A stretch of 64,000 nt of DNA, taken from positions 47,588,200 to 47,652,199 of the forward strand of contig CM070517.1 in NCBI GenBank assembly GCA_036346375.1. The letters are read 5' to 3'. How positions within the stretch are numbered: the first letter of the stretch is position 1; each line of letters begins with the position of its first letter. Source of the DNA: Guadua angustifolia (taxonomy: Eukaryota > Streptophyta > Magnoliopsida > Poales > Poaceae). This document shows positions 1 to 10,744 of the stretch, in pieces. The notes beneath the pieces were generated by a model. The model worked only from the letters and a program-made list of their open reading frames with translations. It was not told the origin of the DNA and did no database searches. The position numbers were made by a program, and so were the translations under genes.

Positions 1-657
1 ATAACGCATGGACGTGCCTTCTTTTCCGTTGATGAGCAGCAAGTGTCCATCACCCTCCTCGCCATGATGCTTGATAATCCTTCCTTCAAAGACTTTGAGG
101 CGACAGATCATCTCCTCGATCGGCATGGTCTCTAAGTCCGCGAATTGCTCAATTGCAGCCACAACCTGTAGGAACTTGTTTGGGACGGACAAGAGCAATT
201 TCTTGACGACGATTGCATCCTCAAGTGTTTCACCTAATCCCTGGATTTCATTCATGAGGGAAGTCAATTTCCCCACAAACTCATCCACGGACTCAGTCTT
301 CTTCATGTGCATGGCCTGGAAGTCACACTTCAAGGACATCACTCGCGCTTTCTTGACACTGTCGGTGCCGAGGTACATGGTCTTCAAGGTGCTCCCTGTC
401 TCCTTCGCCGTCTTCTTCCCAGCAACCTGCAATAAAGTTTGTTCCGGAATCGCCTGGACGATGGCCGCCATTGCCATCTTGTCCTTCTTCCTGTCCACGG
501 TTGCTCCTTCTGCGGGATCAACAGCATCCCATATGCTTTGAGCCTCCATGAACACCTCCATCTTTATCGCCCACGCGGAGTAGTTGGTGCTTGACAACAT
601 CGGGTACTGGAGGGAGACGGATCCCTCCTTGGTCGCCGTCCGCTCCACGATCGACAT
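1..657 (-). CDS. Ty1-copia Gag, N-terminal part, cut by the window edge
   Basis: Reading the minus strand from the ATG at 657-655 gives 219 codons without a stop up to base 1. The protein has the UBN2/gag layout of plant copia elements: a short N-terminus, a Q-x-P-M-L region followed by NYSAWAIKMEVFMEA at about residues 25-40, SIWDAV, then the conserved middle with LKCDFQAMHMK and a SVDEFVGKLTSLMNEI helix. Gag forms the virus-like particle in which the element RNA is reverse transcribed. The start is supported by a primer-binding site 42 bases upstream and the LTR beyond it. The zinc knuckle, protease and polymerase would lie left of the window. The open frame suggests a fairly young copy. 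Confidence 0.88.
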   Translation of the reverse strand, partial: MSIVERTATKEGSVSLQYPMLSSTNYSAWAIKMEVFMEAQSIWDAVDPAEGATVDRKKDKMAMAAIVQAIPEQTLLQVAGKKTAKETGSTLKTMYLGTDSVKKARVMSLKCDFQAMHMKKTESVDEFVGKLTSLMNEIQGLGETLEDAIVVKKLLLSVPNKFLQVVAAIEQFADLETMPIEEMICRLKVFEGRIIKHHGEEGDGHLLLINGKEGTSMRY

Positions 658-699
658 GATGTTGCGGTATGAGCACTTGGGCATGCAACTCACAACCGG

Positions 700-711
700 G
701 CTCTGATACCA
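700..711 (-). promoter_or_regulatory. Primer-binding site of the left copia element
   Basis: On the minus strand this reads TGGTATCAGAGC, the complement of the 3' end of initiator tRNA-Met, which is the standard plant copia priming site. It lies 2 bases inside the LTR edge and 42 bases before the gag ATG. Confidence 0.9.
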
Positions 712-713
712 AA

Positions 714-1266
714 TGTTGGAATTTCCCTAGGATCTAACACACGCGAACTCGTGGACACACGAACAAGAAATACACCAAGAACATACACACACTTATATAT
801 TCTCATACTTAGCTCATCGAGAATACAAGGAACATACCCTTAGAGACATCTACCGACTCAAGATTACAATAGACTTGAGTTAGTGCATTTCTTCTATATT
901 CCTAGCTACTCTCTTCACAGCCTCTCACTTGTTCCGAGCTAACACTGTACGAGTATATATAAACATGCTCATAAGCTTCTGCCGCCCAGATGTGTCCCAC
1001 GTTCTGCATGCAGCCACGAACTCCATGAAGCCCACTCCACCAACGTGCGATTCCATGCGCCACTAGAAGACCCGGCTGCCGCCCGTTGCCACCAGCGTAA
1101 CGTGTGATCCGTTTCTTTCGCTTGCATGTGACTCGGCCGCCACACGACCACGGCACCTGGGACTAACATGCATGGATACGGCATGCATGCAGGCTTAGGC
1201 TAGTTATCTTGATCTTAGTCTAATGCAAACAAGCTAAATAACCACCTAGTCTAGCTACGTGCAACA
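714..1266 (-). mobile_element. 5' LTR of the left copia element
   Basis: The unit starts TGTTG next to the primer-binding site and ends CAACA, a 5-bp terminal inverted repeat. A TATA-like run (tttatatata on the minus strand) lies near 955-965. The partner LTR is outside the window, so the outer end at 1266 rests on the TG..CA termini and on the solo LTR that was inserted immediately beside it. Confidence 0.72.
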
Positions 1267-1270
1267 CCAT

Positions 1271-2301
1271 TGATGAATACCCATACCAGGGGTACCCCAC
1301 AGCAAAGTATACATCTATTTTAAGATCGCATTTCTCTGAGTTATCTAGCCTCGGAGTCCGGGCTGAAGGTGAAACCGACATGGCCCTCGTCCCTTACTGA
1401 AAGGGGGTTATCGCCGAATCTCGGGTCGGACGCATCCGCCGGCCCCGACCGACCCAGGGCCGACGCCTCCGCAGGCACCTACTCCGACCCGACCCCGCAT
1501 CAGGTACCACCACAGGCTCCGACCAGACCCGACAGAGTCCCGCAAGCCTCGGCCCAGTCTCGCCACGCCCGGAAGATATCTGGCAGAAGGGCCACTGTTA
1601 CAGACGGACGTAACGGTAACCTTGGGGCGGACGGTCCCTTCCCAAGGCAACCAGAGGGCGGCCTCAGCTAAAGCACCCATCTTTTCAAGATGTCAGCATC
1701 TGACAGGCGCTCAGAGGGCAGGTGTGCGCCCTCCGAAAAGAGCGCCGCCCGTTGTGTCTACCCACCCCGTATGGGACGCGCTGGAGCCTGTCAGTATCAT
1801 GACCGAAGACCAGGTCGCCCAGACGAAGAGCCTGCCCGTCATCATGACCGAAGACTAGGACGCCCGGACGGGGCATTCCCCTATCTCTTTTTCAAATCCT
1901 CGTGTAACCTGCCCTCTCGGCCTATATAAAGGGAGGCAGGGCCCTTGGAGGAAGGGGATAGATTTTCTTTCCTTCATACGCACCCACACGAGCTCGCTCA
2001 CCGGCACCACCCCTTAGATCCCTCAGGGTTCTCCGACCCGGGTCGGCGCCAGGCTTGGGAAAGCCCTCCCGATTTCTTCTCCCCAAGCGAGTGCTGAGGG
2101 CTTGTCCTTAGCCTCCGTTTGTAACCTCCGTTTGCTCCCCGAGCTCAAGGCAATTCAAACCGCCACCACAAACTGGAAGTAGGGACATTCAGCCCGAACC
2201 AGTATAAATTTGAGGCTTCTTTGGTCTAACCATTCGAGGAGAGGGAGCGCGTGATCCCCTATACTTACGAATTTACTTGCCGGTTATACGAAGCACCGAC
2301 A
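1271..2301 (+). mobile_element. Solo LTR (gypsy-like), 1,031 bp, TSD ACCAT
   Basis: The unit starts TGATG and ends CGACA and is flanked by a perfect 5-bp duplication, ACCAT, at 1266-1270 and 2302-2306. It has a plus-strand promoter (CCTATATAAAGGGAGG near 1921) followed by a CT-rich leader-like stretch. No internal region, primer site or second LTR is present, so this is a solo LTR left by LTR-LTR recombination. The GC-rich, RIRE/Tat-like style suggests gypsy, but the superfamily is inferred. Open frames on both strands here are composition artefacts. Confidence 0.85.
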
Positions 2302-2402
2302 ACCATGCATGCGACTAGATAACAGAAAAACAAAACTAACACATGCATGTACGCGGTTCTAACGTGTACAATTATTCTAACAAGAAGATTAACACTAACA
2401 GA

Positions 2403-2649
2403 TGGAGATGGTGACGAGGAGGTTCTTCTCTGCCCACTGCCGCCGGCACGCCTCCAGCTCCGCCGCATTCCGAGCGCATGTGTGCACCCGAGCCCTGAAC
2501 CCGGCCAGCTCCTCCATGATGGCATGTCTGTTGACGAGTGCTGTCAGTGCGAGTGCGTACCCGATTCCTTTGCTGCCGCCGGTGACGAGCACTGTCGTGC
2601 CGGCCAGGCTCCACCACGCTTCAATGCTCCGACCTGCGGCCGCTGCCAT
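2403..2649 (-). pseudogene. Tropinone-reductase-like SDR, copy A (truncated)
   Basis: The ATG at 2649-2647 opens exon 1 (2561-2649), which carries the SDR cofactor motif TGGSKGIG. This motif binds NADP(H) in classical short-chain dehydrogenases. Exon 2 (to about 2403) continues HAIMEELAGFRARVHTCARN. Copy B at 38.3 kb has the same exon 1 length (89 nt), but its intron 1 is 105 nt, whereas here only a 33-nt remnant (2528-2560) is left, shorter than plant introns usually tolerate. Homology to copy B stops abruptly near 2403, so the catalytic Y-x-x-x-K half is missing. The TATA segment present upstream of copy B is also deleted. This is a dead 5' gene fragment. Confidence 0.85.
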
Positions 2650-2970
2650 CGATCTCCTCTCTCCTAATTGGCTAGCTTGATCGATCTCTACGTGTGTGCC
2701 GGCGTTCAGAGAGGTGTAGGAGCCGTCAGTGATAATTTATTAAGACCTAGCTGTTTTTGATCTCTGACGGCCGGATATGCCAAGATATGGAGCACAAGAC
2801 GGCGGCTACTAGCCGACCGGCCAACATGATTGTCGGTTTATTTTATGCAACCGGCCCAACCGTAAAGAATTAGTGTACTTAATTAAATCACAGAGCAAAC
2901 AAGTTAGTAATGTATTGTTTGCATCAAAATTTGATAAGTATGGTTTAATCGTCAATCCGAGTTCTGTAGA
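2650..2970 (-). other. 5' UTR and upstream region of SDR copy A
   Basis: Non-coding. It matches the region upstream of copy B (38,317-38,752), except that about 100 bp holding the TATA box of copy B is missing. A fragment of the same sequence reappears at 46,246-46,345. Confidence 0.7.
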
Positions 2971-3522
2971 GTTTGGATAGCGTACAGTTTAGAGGAATTT
3001 GGAAGTAGATGAGATTATTTAGGAAACCTAAGCCGACACGGATTCTGAAGGCACCGTATTGTACTAGGACTCAAATCGGCCAAAAGGTATATAAGATGAG
3101 CCCAGGCCGGCTAGAAGAAAAACACAGCAAAAAATCACATTTACTCTTGTTTTCCTGTTTATTAGCTTTTAGTCTTGTAATCTAGTCTTTTAAGTCGATT
3201 TTGATCAATAAAGTTATGCATCGCCGATTATTGGTCTTTATCGATTTTATCCCAGGTTTGGTCTACTCTATTTTGCTGCGCATCGCCTTCTCAGAGTCGA
3301 TCCACCTTTATCACTCGATTGGCCTTGATCGGCTAATTTCTTTATGTCCTGATCGGCTTTTGGCTGATCAGAGTTACGCCGATCATTGTTTTATATCGTC
3401 CTCGAGTAAGTTCATGATTTTCCCTTACTGATTGCAGGGTCGAATCGGTTGGCACGCTTGAATCAGGTATTCGTCTGGTGTGCTAAAGTCAGAGACCCTA
3501 CTTCAAGTTTTTGACATCAACA
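2971..3522 (+). mobile_element. Ty3-gypsy LTR (copy A side)
   Basis: This block is shared with 39,249-39,771 and ends ATCAACA, next to a gypsy-type primer site. A TATATAAGATGAGCCC promoter lies near 3090 and ATCAATAAAG near 3204 resembles a polyadenylation signal. The left boundary is not resolved: no TG start is evident where the copies begin to match (ATAGCGTAC near 2977). Confidence 0.65.
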
Positions 3523-4723
3523 CACTCTTGGCACGCCCGGTGGGACGTATCAGAAAGATGACTTTAGGAAAATCTATTCCACCCGCCGACGTCAATGCTG
3601 AAGCCATAATCGTCCCCACATTGGATGATTTGACCCCAGAGCAGCGCAAGGAGATTGAAGATCGAAAAGCTGCTCCGGAGGAGATGATGTTGGGCTGCTA
3701 CCAAAAAACCCGATGGGGGGTTACCCAGAAGACGGCGCTCCCAACTCTGAACCCTCTCGGTGATGCTGGCGTCTCGGCCGATTTGGTAAGTCGATATAGC
3801 CGGCTCAAGCTAAGCTATCGGTCATGATTTAGCAATCTGTGCATCATGCATTAATTAATCAATCGTCGGCATTGGTTACAACGTTAAAGCCGATGATAGA
3901 GAATAGCGTTAAGTCGATTGCTCAGGAGTTGGACTCATCTGGACCCACTACAAACGCTACCAACATATCATGTCTATTCAGTAGCACAAAACGCCAACAC
4001 AGTAAAAGTGTCGACCCCAACGCCTTCGCTAGTGCCGACTTAGCCCACTGTGTTGACCGCAGCGAACTCCCGTCTTGGCGGTATTATGCATTACCATGCG
4101 TACACTGACGCCACAAAGCTGAACGTGCCGATTAATCTACCGCCGTCGGCTCCGTTCAATACGTTTGTTCAATCGGCTCCTTAGCCGATCGAATCTAACA
4201 AGGATCCACAACCGCATGGGTTGATTCCACCAAGGAATCCAGTCGCACATAGGGTAGTCACATACACTGAGCCCTTTGTTCCTCTACCAGAATTGCCGGT
4301 TGTGAAAACCAATGGGTGCGATCAATTGCCCCATCAGCATCCATAGGTCAGATCCAGTCGACAGCCTGAGTTTGCACTCGGGGAGTAGGATGCCAGTTAC
4401 AGTCACAATTGGCACAACCCCAATGCTCCGTCGACCAATAATGTTAATTGAGCCGATCAGATCTCTACTATCTTGAGAGATCAATTCGGCTTACAGCCGA
4501 AGGGAAGGGTTGTCGACTACTGAAAGCCGTACCCGGACTACATAGATCGCATGCCTTATCCTCACGATTTCAAAATTCCTGATTTCGCCAAGTTTTCAAG
4601 AGACGACTCTGTCACCACCCTCGAACATGTCGGACGATTCATTGCCCAATGTGGTGAGGCAGCCCAGTCCGACAAACTGAAAATTAGGTTGTTTCCTTTA
4701 TCTTTGTTGGGGACTGCATTTAC
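3523..4723 (+). pseudogene. Ty3-gypsy primer site and gag remnant
   Basis: TGGCACGCCCGGTGGGAC at 3529-3546 is the typical primer-binding sequence of Tat/RIRE2-like gypsy elements in grasses. Gag starts with MTLGKSIPPADV at 3558 and runs about 90 residues before stops. Further on, 4551-4722 encodes PYPHDFKIPDFAKFSRDD and GRFIAQCGEAAQSDKLKIRLF, the core of the retrotransposon gag domain, ending at LGTAFT where the sequence changes abruptly into a minus-strand copia fragment. Several stops lie between the two parts. No protease or polymerase of this element is present to the right, so it is a truncated remnant and not a simple host of the next element. Confidence 0.75.
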
Positions 4724-4989
4724 TTAAGGCTCAAAATTTCTTCATTTATAGCCGTCAACCACTTAGAAGAATTTTCACATGAGGTAGTTTCAGAATAAGA
4801 AGAAGGTTCAAAAGTATCACAAATATCTTGTGCAGCAAAAAGAGCATAACAGGCCATATTATCAGTGTCATGATATCTAGCAGGTAATTGAATATTTCTT
4901 CTTGGTCTATCTCGAGCAATACAATGATCATTAGTACTAGGGGATGCAGAAACTAGTTGTGACCAAGTACCACTATGTGCTGAAATTGT
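4724..4989 (-). pseudogene. Copia RT N-terminal fragment
   Basis: The minus frame encodes SAHSGTWSQLVSAS, a YALFAAQDICDTFEPSSY linker and SSKWLTAINEEILSLK. The last segment is the conserved entry to copia reverse transcriptase (W-x-x-A-M/I-x-E-E). It stops at the gypsy junction, before the catalytic YVDD region. Confidence 0.7.
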
Positions 4990-6421
4990 GAAAGGACCGG
5001 AGATGTCGCCTAGAGGGGGGGTGAATAGGCGAATTAAAATTTTGCAGCAAAATAAAATCTCCCAAGTGTCCAAGCCCGGAGTGTCCAGGGTTTTGTCCGG
5101 ATACTCCGGTATGTCCGGACTATCCGGGTTCAGGAGTCCGGATACTCCGGATTGAAGACCTCGAAGAGAGATTTTAAATCTCTACAATTTTCCAACAATC
5201 TAATTGAATACAAATGTTCTAAATACTACCAGGTACCTGAGGATGATGTAGATCTAGAACCAAACATAGTAATAGAGTAGATCGGGCCTTCCAAAAGTTC
5301 AAAAACACAAACCCTAGGAAAAACAAATGAAGAACATGAAGACAATGATTTTTACCCGAAGTTCGGATTCTTGAAAGGAATCCTACATCTTCGTTGAGGC
5401 GGCACCAAGCCGGGGTCTCTTTCAACCCTAATCCTCCCGGTGTTGCACAAATGCACTCGCCGGTCTTCACTTCTTGCCTCTTTCCTTTCGGAGGCGAGAC
5501 TTGCCTTCACAAACCTCCGGGGCTCACCACACCAAGTATCGGAGGCTCCCGGTGACTCCTTGCCGTCTAGGAGCCCTTCAAACTCCAAGAGTAACAAATA
5601 CCTCGCAAAATCTTCTTGGAGGATGAAACTTGTGCTCAAGAATCAAAGATGCAAGTCAAGGCACTCAAATCCTCTCCTTTCTCTTCAAACATGCAAATCA
5701 AACTCAAGATTCAAGTGGGGAAAGGAGATTAGGGCTCAAGAGAGTGAGAGTTTGAGAATGAAATGGTGCAATAATGGAGCTCTAGAGCTGTTAGGTGGGG
5801 AGTGAGGGCTTAAATAGGAGCTCCAAAATCCAACCGTTATGAGAGAGCTGCGCACAACCCGGAGTATCCGAACATATACCCCGGAGACTCCATATTGATG
5901 AAGTATTAGCGTGTACCGAGAGGCTTAACCCGGAGTGTCCGGACTTAATCCCCGGATACTCCGGACTCATTTAACCCGGAGTGTCCGGACTTAAACCCCG
6001 GATACTCGGGACTAATTGAGAAGGCAGCCACCGAGGGTGTCAACCCGGAGTGTCCGGACTTAATGTCCGGATACTCCGGCCTGACCCACTCGGCCAAAAA
6101 TGTATATTTTGAGGAAATGCAATGCTTTAAATTCTTTTGCTATGCAATTTTCATCCTTTGAGCACAAGTATATCCTAGAAGCGATTTCCCGTCGTATCCC
6201 CCTTAATAGTAGGGCTATCCTTAGACTCAATTAAATAGAAAATTTACAACTTATGTCTTGATGCCGCCTTTTCAAATTTTAAATATGGTGGGGATCTTCA
6301 ATCGCTTTCTTATGATGATACTTTCCCGATCTCTGCATTGATTCTCACTTAAACCATTAGTATTCTCTAATTGTGTTATCATTAATCACCAAAACCTTCA
6401 AAGGGGCCTAGATGCACTTTC
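4990..6421. repeat. Non-coding repeat insert with clustered CCGGA motifs
   Basis: About 1.43 kb interrupts the copia coding region. Its ends resemble each other in inverted orientation (GAAAGGACCGG.. and ..GCACTTTC). Both flanks of a GC-richer centre carry many alternating CCCGGAGTGTCCGGAC and CCGGATACTCCGG units (about 5,070-5,150 and 5,860-6,080). The centre (5,200-5,800) has CDS-like composition but no protein that I recognise. The style matches a repeat I have seen widely in grass sequence, but I cannot give its superfamily. A clean target duplication is not visible. Confidence 0.6.
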
Positions 6422-7488
6422 AAATTGGTTGTGAAATGGAACCACTACAAGAATCATTATCAATGATAGGTAAAACTATCTCAAATTCTGCATTTCTTTC
6501 GGTAGCTTTAGAAATTTCAGATTTATTTGTGGATGAATAACCATCACTGTCACTACCAAGTGGAAGTAAAGCATCTTCATGAAAAATAACATCATGACTA
6601 ATGATTAGTTTGTGAGAATTAAAACATCATAAACGATATCCTTTGACACCAGAACCATACCTAACAAATATGTATTTTCTTGCTCTAGACTCTAATTTGC
6701 CATTTCTAACATGAGCATAAGCAGGACAACAAAAAATTCTCAAATTAGAATAATCAACTGGTTTACCTCACCAAACTTCTTTTGGAATTTTAAAGTCAAT
6801 GGCTGAATTTAGAGAGCGATTAATCAAATAAGAGGCTGTAGAAATAGTCTCAGCCCACAAAGCTCACTTATTCCATAAACCTGTATTTGAAAGTATGCAA
6901 CGGGCTCTTTCCAGAAGAGTGCGATTCATACACTTTGCCACACCATTTTGCTGAGGTTTACCTGGAATAATCAAATGTCTTGCAACACCATGATTAGCAA
7001 AAAAAATGATAAAACTCACCACTGCGAAAATTTCAATCCATTGTCAGTTCTAAGTTTCTTGATTTTCTTGCCAGTTTGATTTTCAGCCAAGATTTTCCAC
7101 TTCCTGAAAACTGAAAAAGCTTCATGCTTATGTTTCAACAAATAAACCCAAATTTTGCAAGAAAAATCATTAATGAAGGTAATCATATACTCACAACCTC
7201 CAATAGAAGGAAATCTAGAACGACCCCAAAGATCAGAATGAACATAATCAAGAATTCCTTTAGTCTGATGAGTTGAAACAGAAAAATTGACTCTCTTTTG
7301 TTTGCCAAATACACAATGTTCGCAGAAATCAAATTTGCCAATGTCATGTAAAATTCCTTTCTTGCATAAAAGATGCATACCTTTCTCACTCATATCACCC
7401 AAGCGCATATGCCAAAGCTTGGTGATGTGAGGATTTGATACAATTGTAGAAACAGCTGCAAAACCTGTAATTGTAGAACCTTACAAGT
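6422..7488 (-). pseudogene. Copia pre-integrase and integrase region
   Basis: The minus strand encodes KLWHMRLGDMSEKGM (GAG pre-integrase), then FCEHCVFGKQKRVNFS (the C-x-x-C part of the zinc motif), DYVHSDLWG, and ITFINDFSCKIWVYLLKHK, followed by LRTDNG, an integrase core acidic motif. Continuing left, homology persists (PGKPQQNGVAKCMNRTLLE, the NGV..E part) through in-frame stops. The integrase would insert element DNA, but the stops make this copy inactive. The LINE insertion lies just upstream. Confidence 0.82.
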
Positions 7489-7495
7489 AATAAAG

Positions 7496-10400
7496 TGGGC
7501 TAGTAGTGGTGATGATCCCACTTTTGAGAGATTGGACAGGGTTTTAGTTAGTACAGAGTGGGAACAAAAATTCCCCATTTCAACAGTACAGGCAAAAGAT
7601 AGAAGTCAATCAGACCATACACCATTGTTGTTGAATACTGGTGCGTCTTCTCATGGTTTTCATCAGCCCCTTTTCAAATTTGAAAGGGGTTGGTTTCTTA
7701 GAGATGGTTTCTATGATTTGGTTGCTAATATATGGCAATCAGAGACCAGGGGTAAAACAGCGATGGAAAAATGGCAGAATAAAATAAGAACTTTAAGGCA
7801 ATATTTGAGAGAATGGGCCAAACATGTAGCTGGTCATAGTAAAAAAGAGAAAAAACAACTTATCAATTTGCTTGATTCAATTGATAAAAAGGCAGAAATA
7901 TCTGCCCTTACAAGTCAAGATATTAATATGAAACATTATCTCAAGGAACGTTTAGTCCATTTATTGAGGGAAGAGGAGATAAAGTGGTATGAAAGGGCTA
8001 AAGTTAAATACCTTTTGGAAGGGGATGATAATACTCAATTCTTTCACTTGGTTGCTAATGGTAAACATAGAAAGCAAAGAATTTTCAAATTAGAGCAAGA
8101 TGATGGAGTCATAGTCGATGATGCTAAATTGAAAGCATATATTACTAAATATTATAAAGGGTTTTTTGGTCCGCCACAAGATAATAATTTTGGCATGGTG
8201 GAGGACCAGATAGGGGACATTCCTCAAGTGACGGAGGAAGAGAACCGTTTTCTTACCTCTCCTTTTACTGAGGAAGAAGTACGGGAGGCGGTTTTCCAAA
8301 TGGATCATAATAAATCTCCTGGCCTCGATGGATTTCCGGCTGAATTTTATCAAGTTTTTTGGGAATTATTGAAAGGGGATATCATGGCTCTTTTCAATGA
8401 TTTTTATGATAATCGTCTACCGTTATTCAGTTTAAACTTTGGTATAATTACTCTTCTTCTAAAGGTTAAAGAGGCTAATAAAAATCCAACAATATAGACC
8501 TATTTGTCTGCTAAATGTCAGTTTCAAAATTTTTACTAAGGTTGCCACTAATAGACTTTGTGGAACAGCTGCGAATGTCGTACGTCCATCACAAACAGCA
8601 TTTATGTCGGGACGTAATATAATGGAGGGTGTAGTGATTTTACATAAGACTATTCATGAATTACATGTAAAGAAACTTAATGGGGTAGTCCTCAAAATTG
8701 ATTTCGAAAAGGCCTATGATAAAGTGAACTGGTCTTTTCTTCAACAAACCTTACGTATGAAAGGTTTTTGTCCGAAGTGGTGTAAATGGATTGAAAATTT
8801 TGTTTCTGGTGGTAGTGTGGGCATAAAAATTAATGATGATATTGGTCATTATTTTCAAACGAAAAAAGGTCTTCGTCAAGGTGATCCTATTTCACCTATC
8901 CTCTTCAATATAGTTGCAGATATGCTTGCTATTTTGATACAGAGAGCAAAAGAGGATGGTCAAATATCAGGGGTCATTCCTCACCTTGTGCCTGATGGGT
9001 TGTCTATATTGCAATATGCTGATGATACTATTTTGTTTCTGGATTATGATTTGGATCAAGCAACGAATATGCAGTTATTGCTTTGTGTTTTTGAACAGTT
9101 ATCTGGTCTTAAGATAAACTTTCATAAGAGTGAGATTTTTTGTTTTGGAGATGCAAAACAATTTGAGGATGAATATACTGCATTATTTGGTTGCAAAGTT
9201 GGTGCATTTCTGTTTCAATATTTAGGAATACCGATGCACCACCGAAAACTCCGAAATATTGATTGGAGTGCAATTGAAGAACACTTTAAGAAGAAATTAA
9301 GTACTTGGAAGGCCAAACATTTGTCCTATGGGGGATGCTTGGTCTTACTAAATTCAGCACTTAATAGTCTACCTATGTTCATGATGTCCTTTTTTGAAAT
9401 TCCAAAGGAAGTCTTAAAAAAACTAGACTATTATAGGTCAAGGTTTTTCTGGCAAGGAAATCATAATAAGAAAAAATACCATCTAGCTAAATGGGATATT
9501 CTTTGCCGTCCGAAAGATCAGGGAGGATTAGGAATAACTAATCTAGGGATTAAGAATACATGCCTTTTGAGCAAGTGGCTTTTTCAACTTCTCAATGAAC
9601 AAGGGAATTGGCAGACTTTGCTCAGCAATAAGTATTTGTATTCAAAGACCTTGTCACAGGTTCAGATTAAACCTAGTGATTCTCATTTTTGGAAAGGTTT
9701 ATTAAAGGTCAAAGACCAGTTTCTGAATTGTGGGAAATTCAAGATAAATGATGGTTCCCAAACTAGATTCTGGGACGATGTTTGGGTCGGCAATACTCCC
9801 TTTAAAGATCAATTCCGTAACCTTTATAATATTGCTACTAATCCTCATATAACAATAGCAAAGGTCTTGAACAGTGTGCCGTTAAATATTTCTTTTCGTA
9901 GAGCGTTACTGGGGGATAAGTTAAATAATTGGACGAGTTTAGTAGCTAAAATAGCTCATATTCAGTTATCAAATGAGAAGGATAATTTAGTTTGGGATTT
10001 GCATCAGAATAGTCAATTCTCCGTGCACTCTATGTATCAATATATGATGAATTAGGGTACTCCGTTTTCCCATAAATTTATTTGGAAGTTTAAGATTCCT
10101 CTAAAAGTTAAAATTTTTTTGTGGTATCTTCAGCGTGGAGTTATTTTGACGAAGGACAACTTGGCTAAGCGAAATTGGGTGGGCAATCAGAAGTGTTGTT
10201 TCTGTGATTGCAATGAAACGATAAATCATCTTTTCTTTGATTGTCAACATGCTAGGTGTATATGGAGATTAATTCAGATAGCTATTGGGGTAACACCGCC
10301 TTTATCTATGAATCATATGCTAGGTGTATGGCTATCCAATATAAGGAAAAATGAGAAACACTTGATATTTATGGGTGTGGCTGCTATATGCTGGGCAATT

Positions 10401-10737
10401 TGGTGTCGTCGTAATGATGTTGTCTTTCAAAAAAAATGATATGTGTCTTTTTTGCAGGTTGCTTTTAGGGGTACTTATTGGCTGAGGTTTTGGGCGCTGC
10501 TGCAGTGTGAGGATGCAAGGGTGACTATTTGCTCCGTATGCTCCCGATTGGAAGTTGTTGCAATGGAGATTTTTGCTAAGCACTGATGGAAGAATAAGAA
10601 TAGACTATGCTACCCTTAGATATGTTATGATTCATATAATGTTCCTTCTTCATTTCAGCTCCATAGCTGATAACTTTGTAGCACAACCAGGCTGTGTGCT
10701 ATTGCAGAGGCTAGAGTTATCTCCTTTATCTAAAAAA
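7496..10737 (+). mobile_element. 5'-truncated L1-type LINE, TSD AATAAAG
   Basis: The insert is flanked by AATAAAG at 7489-7495 and 10,738-10,744 and ends in a short A-run (10,732-10,739), as expected for target-primed insertion. Removing it rejoins the copia protein on the other strand. The 5' end is inside the endonuclease domain, so ORF1 and most of the endonuclease never arrived. The TSD could be a little longer or shorter because it overlaps the A-run. Confidence 0.9.
7508..10610 (+). pseudogene. LINE ORF2: RT and zinc-binding C-terminus
   Basis: The first 20 residues (DDPTFERLDRVLVS..W and SDHTPLLL) are the end of the endonuclease/exonuclease/phosphatase domain. Reverse transcriptase follows: NKSPGLDGFPAEFY, YRPICLLN, KIDFEKAYDKVNW, GLRQGDPISP and the catalytic YADDT near 9016. 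A zf-RVT-like C-terminus follows, with WYLQRGVILTKDNL and CCFCDCNETINHLFFDC. Three defects are visible: a one-base frameshift at about 8,485-8,500 just before YRPI, a TAG at 10,053-10,055 in an otherwise continuous frame, and a stop near 10,437. The catalytic residues are intact, so the copy died by frame damage. Confidence 0.88.
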
Positions 10738-10744
10738 AATAAAG

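Noticed and set aside
1622..1929. Short frames within 1,271-2,301
   Set aside because: They lie in a solo LTR with defined ends and target duplication.
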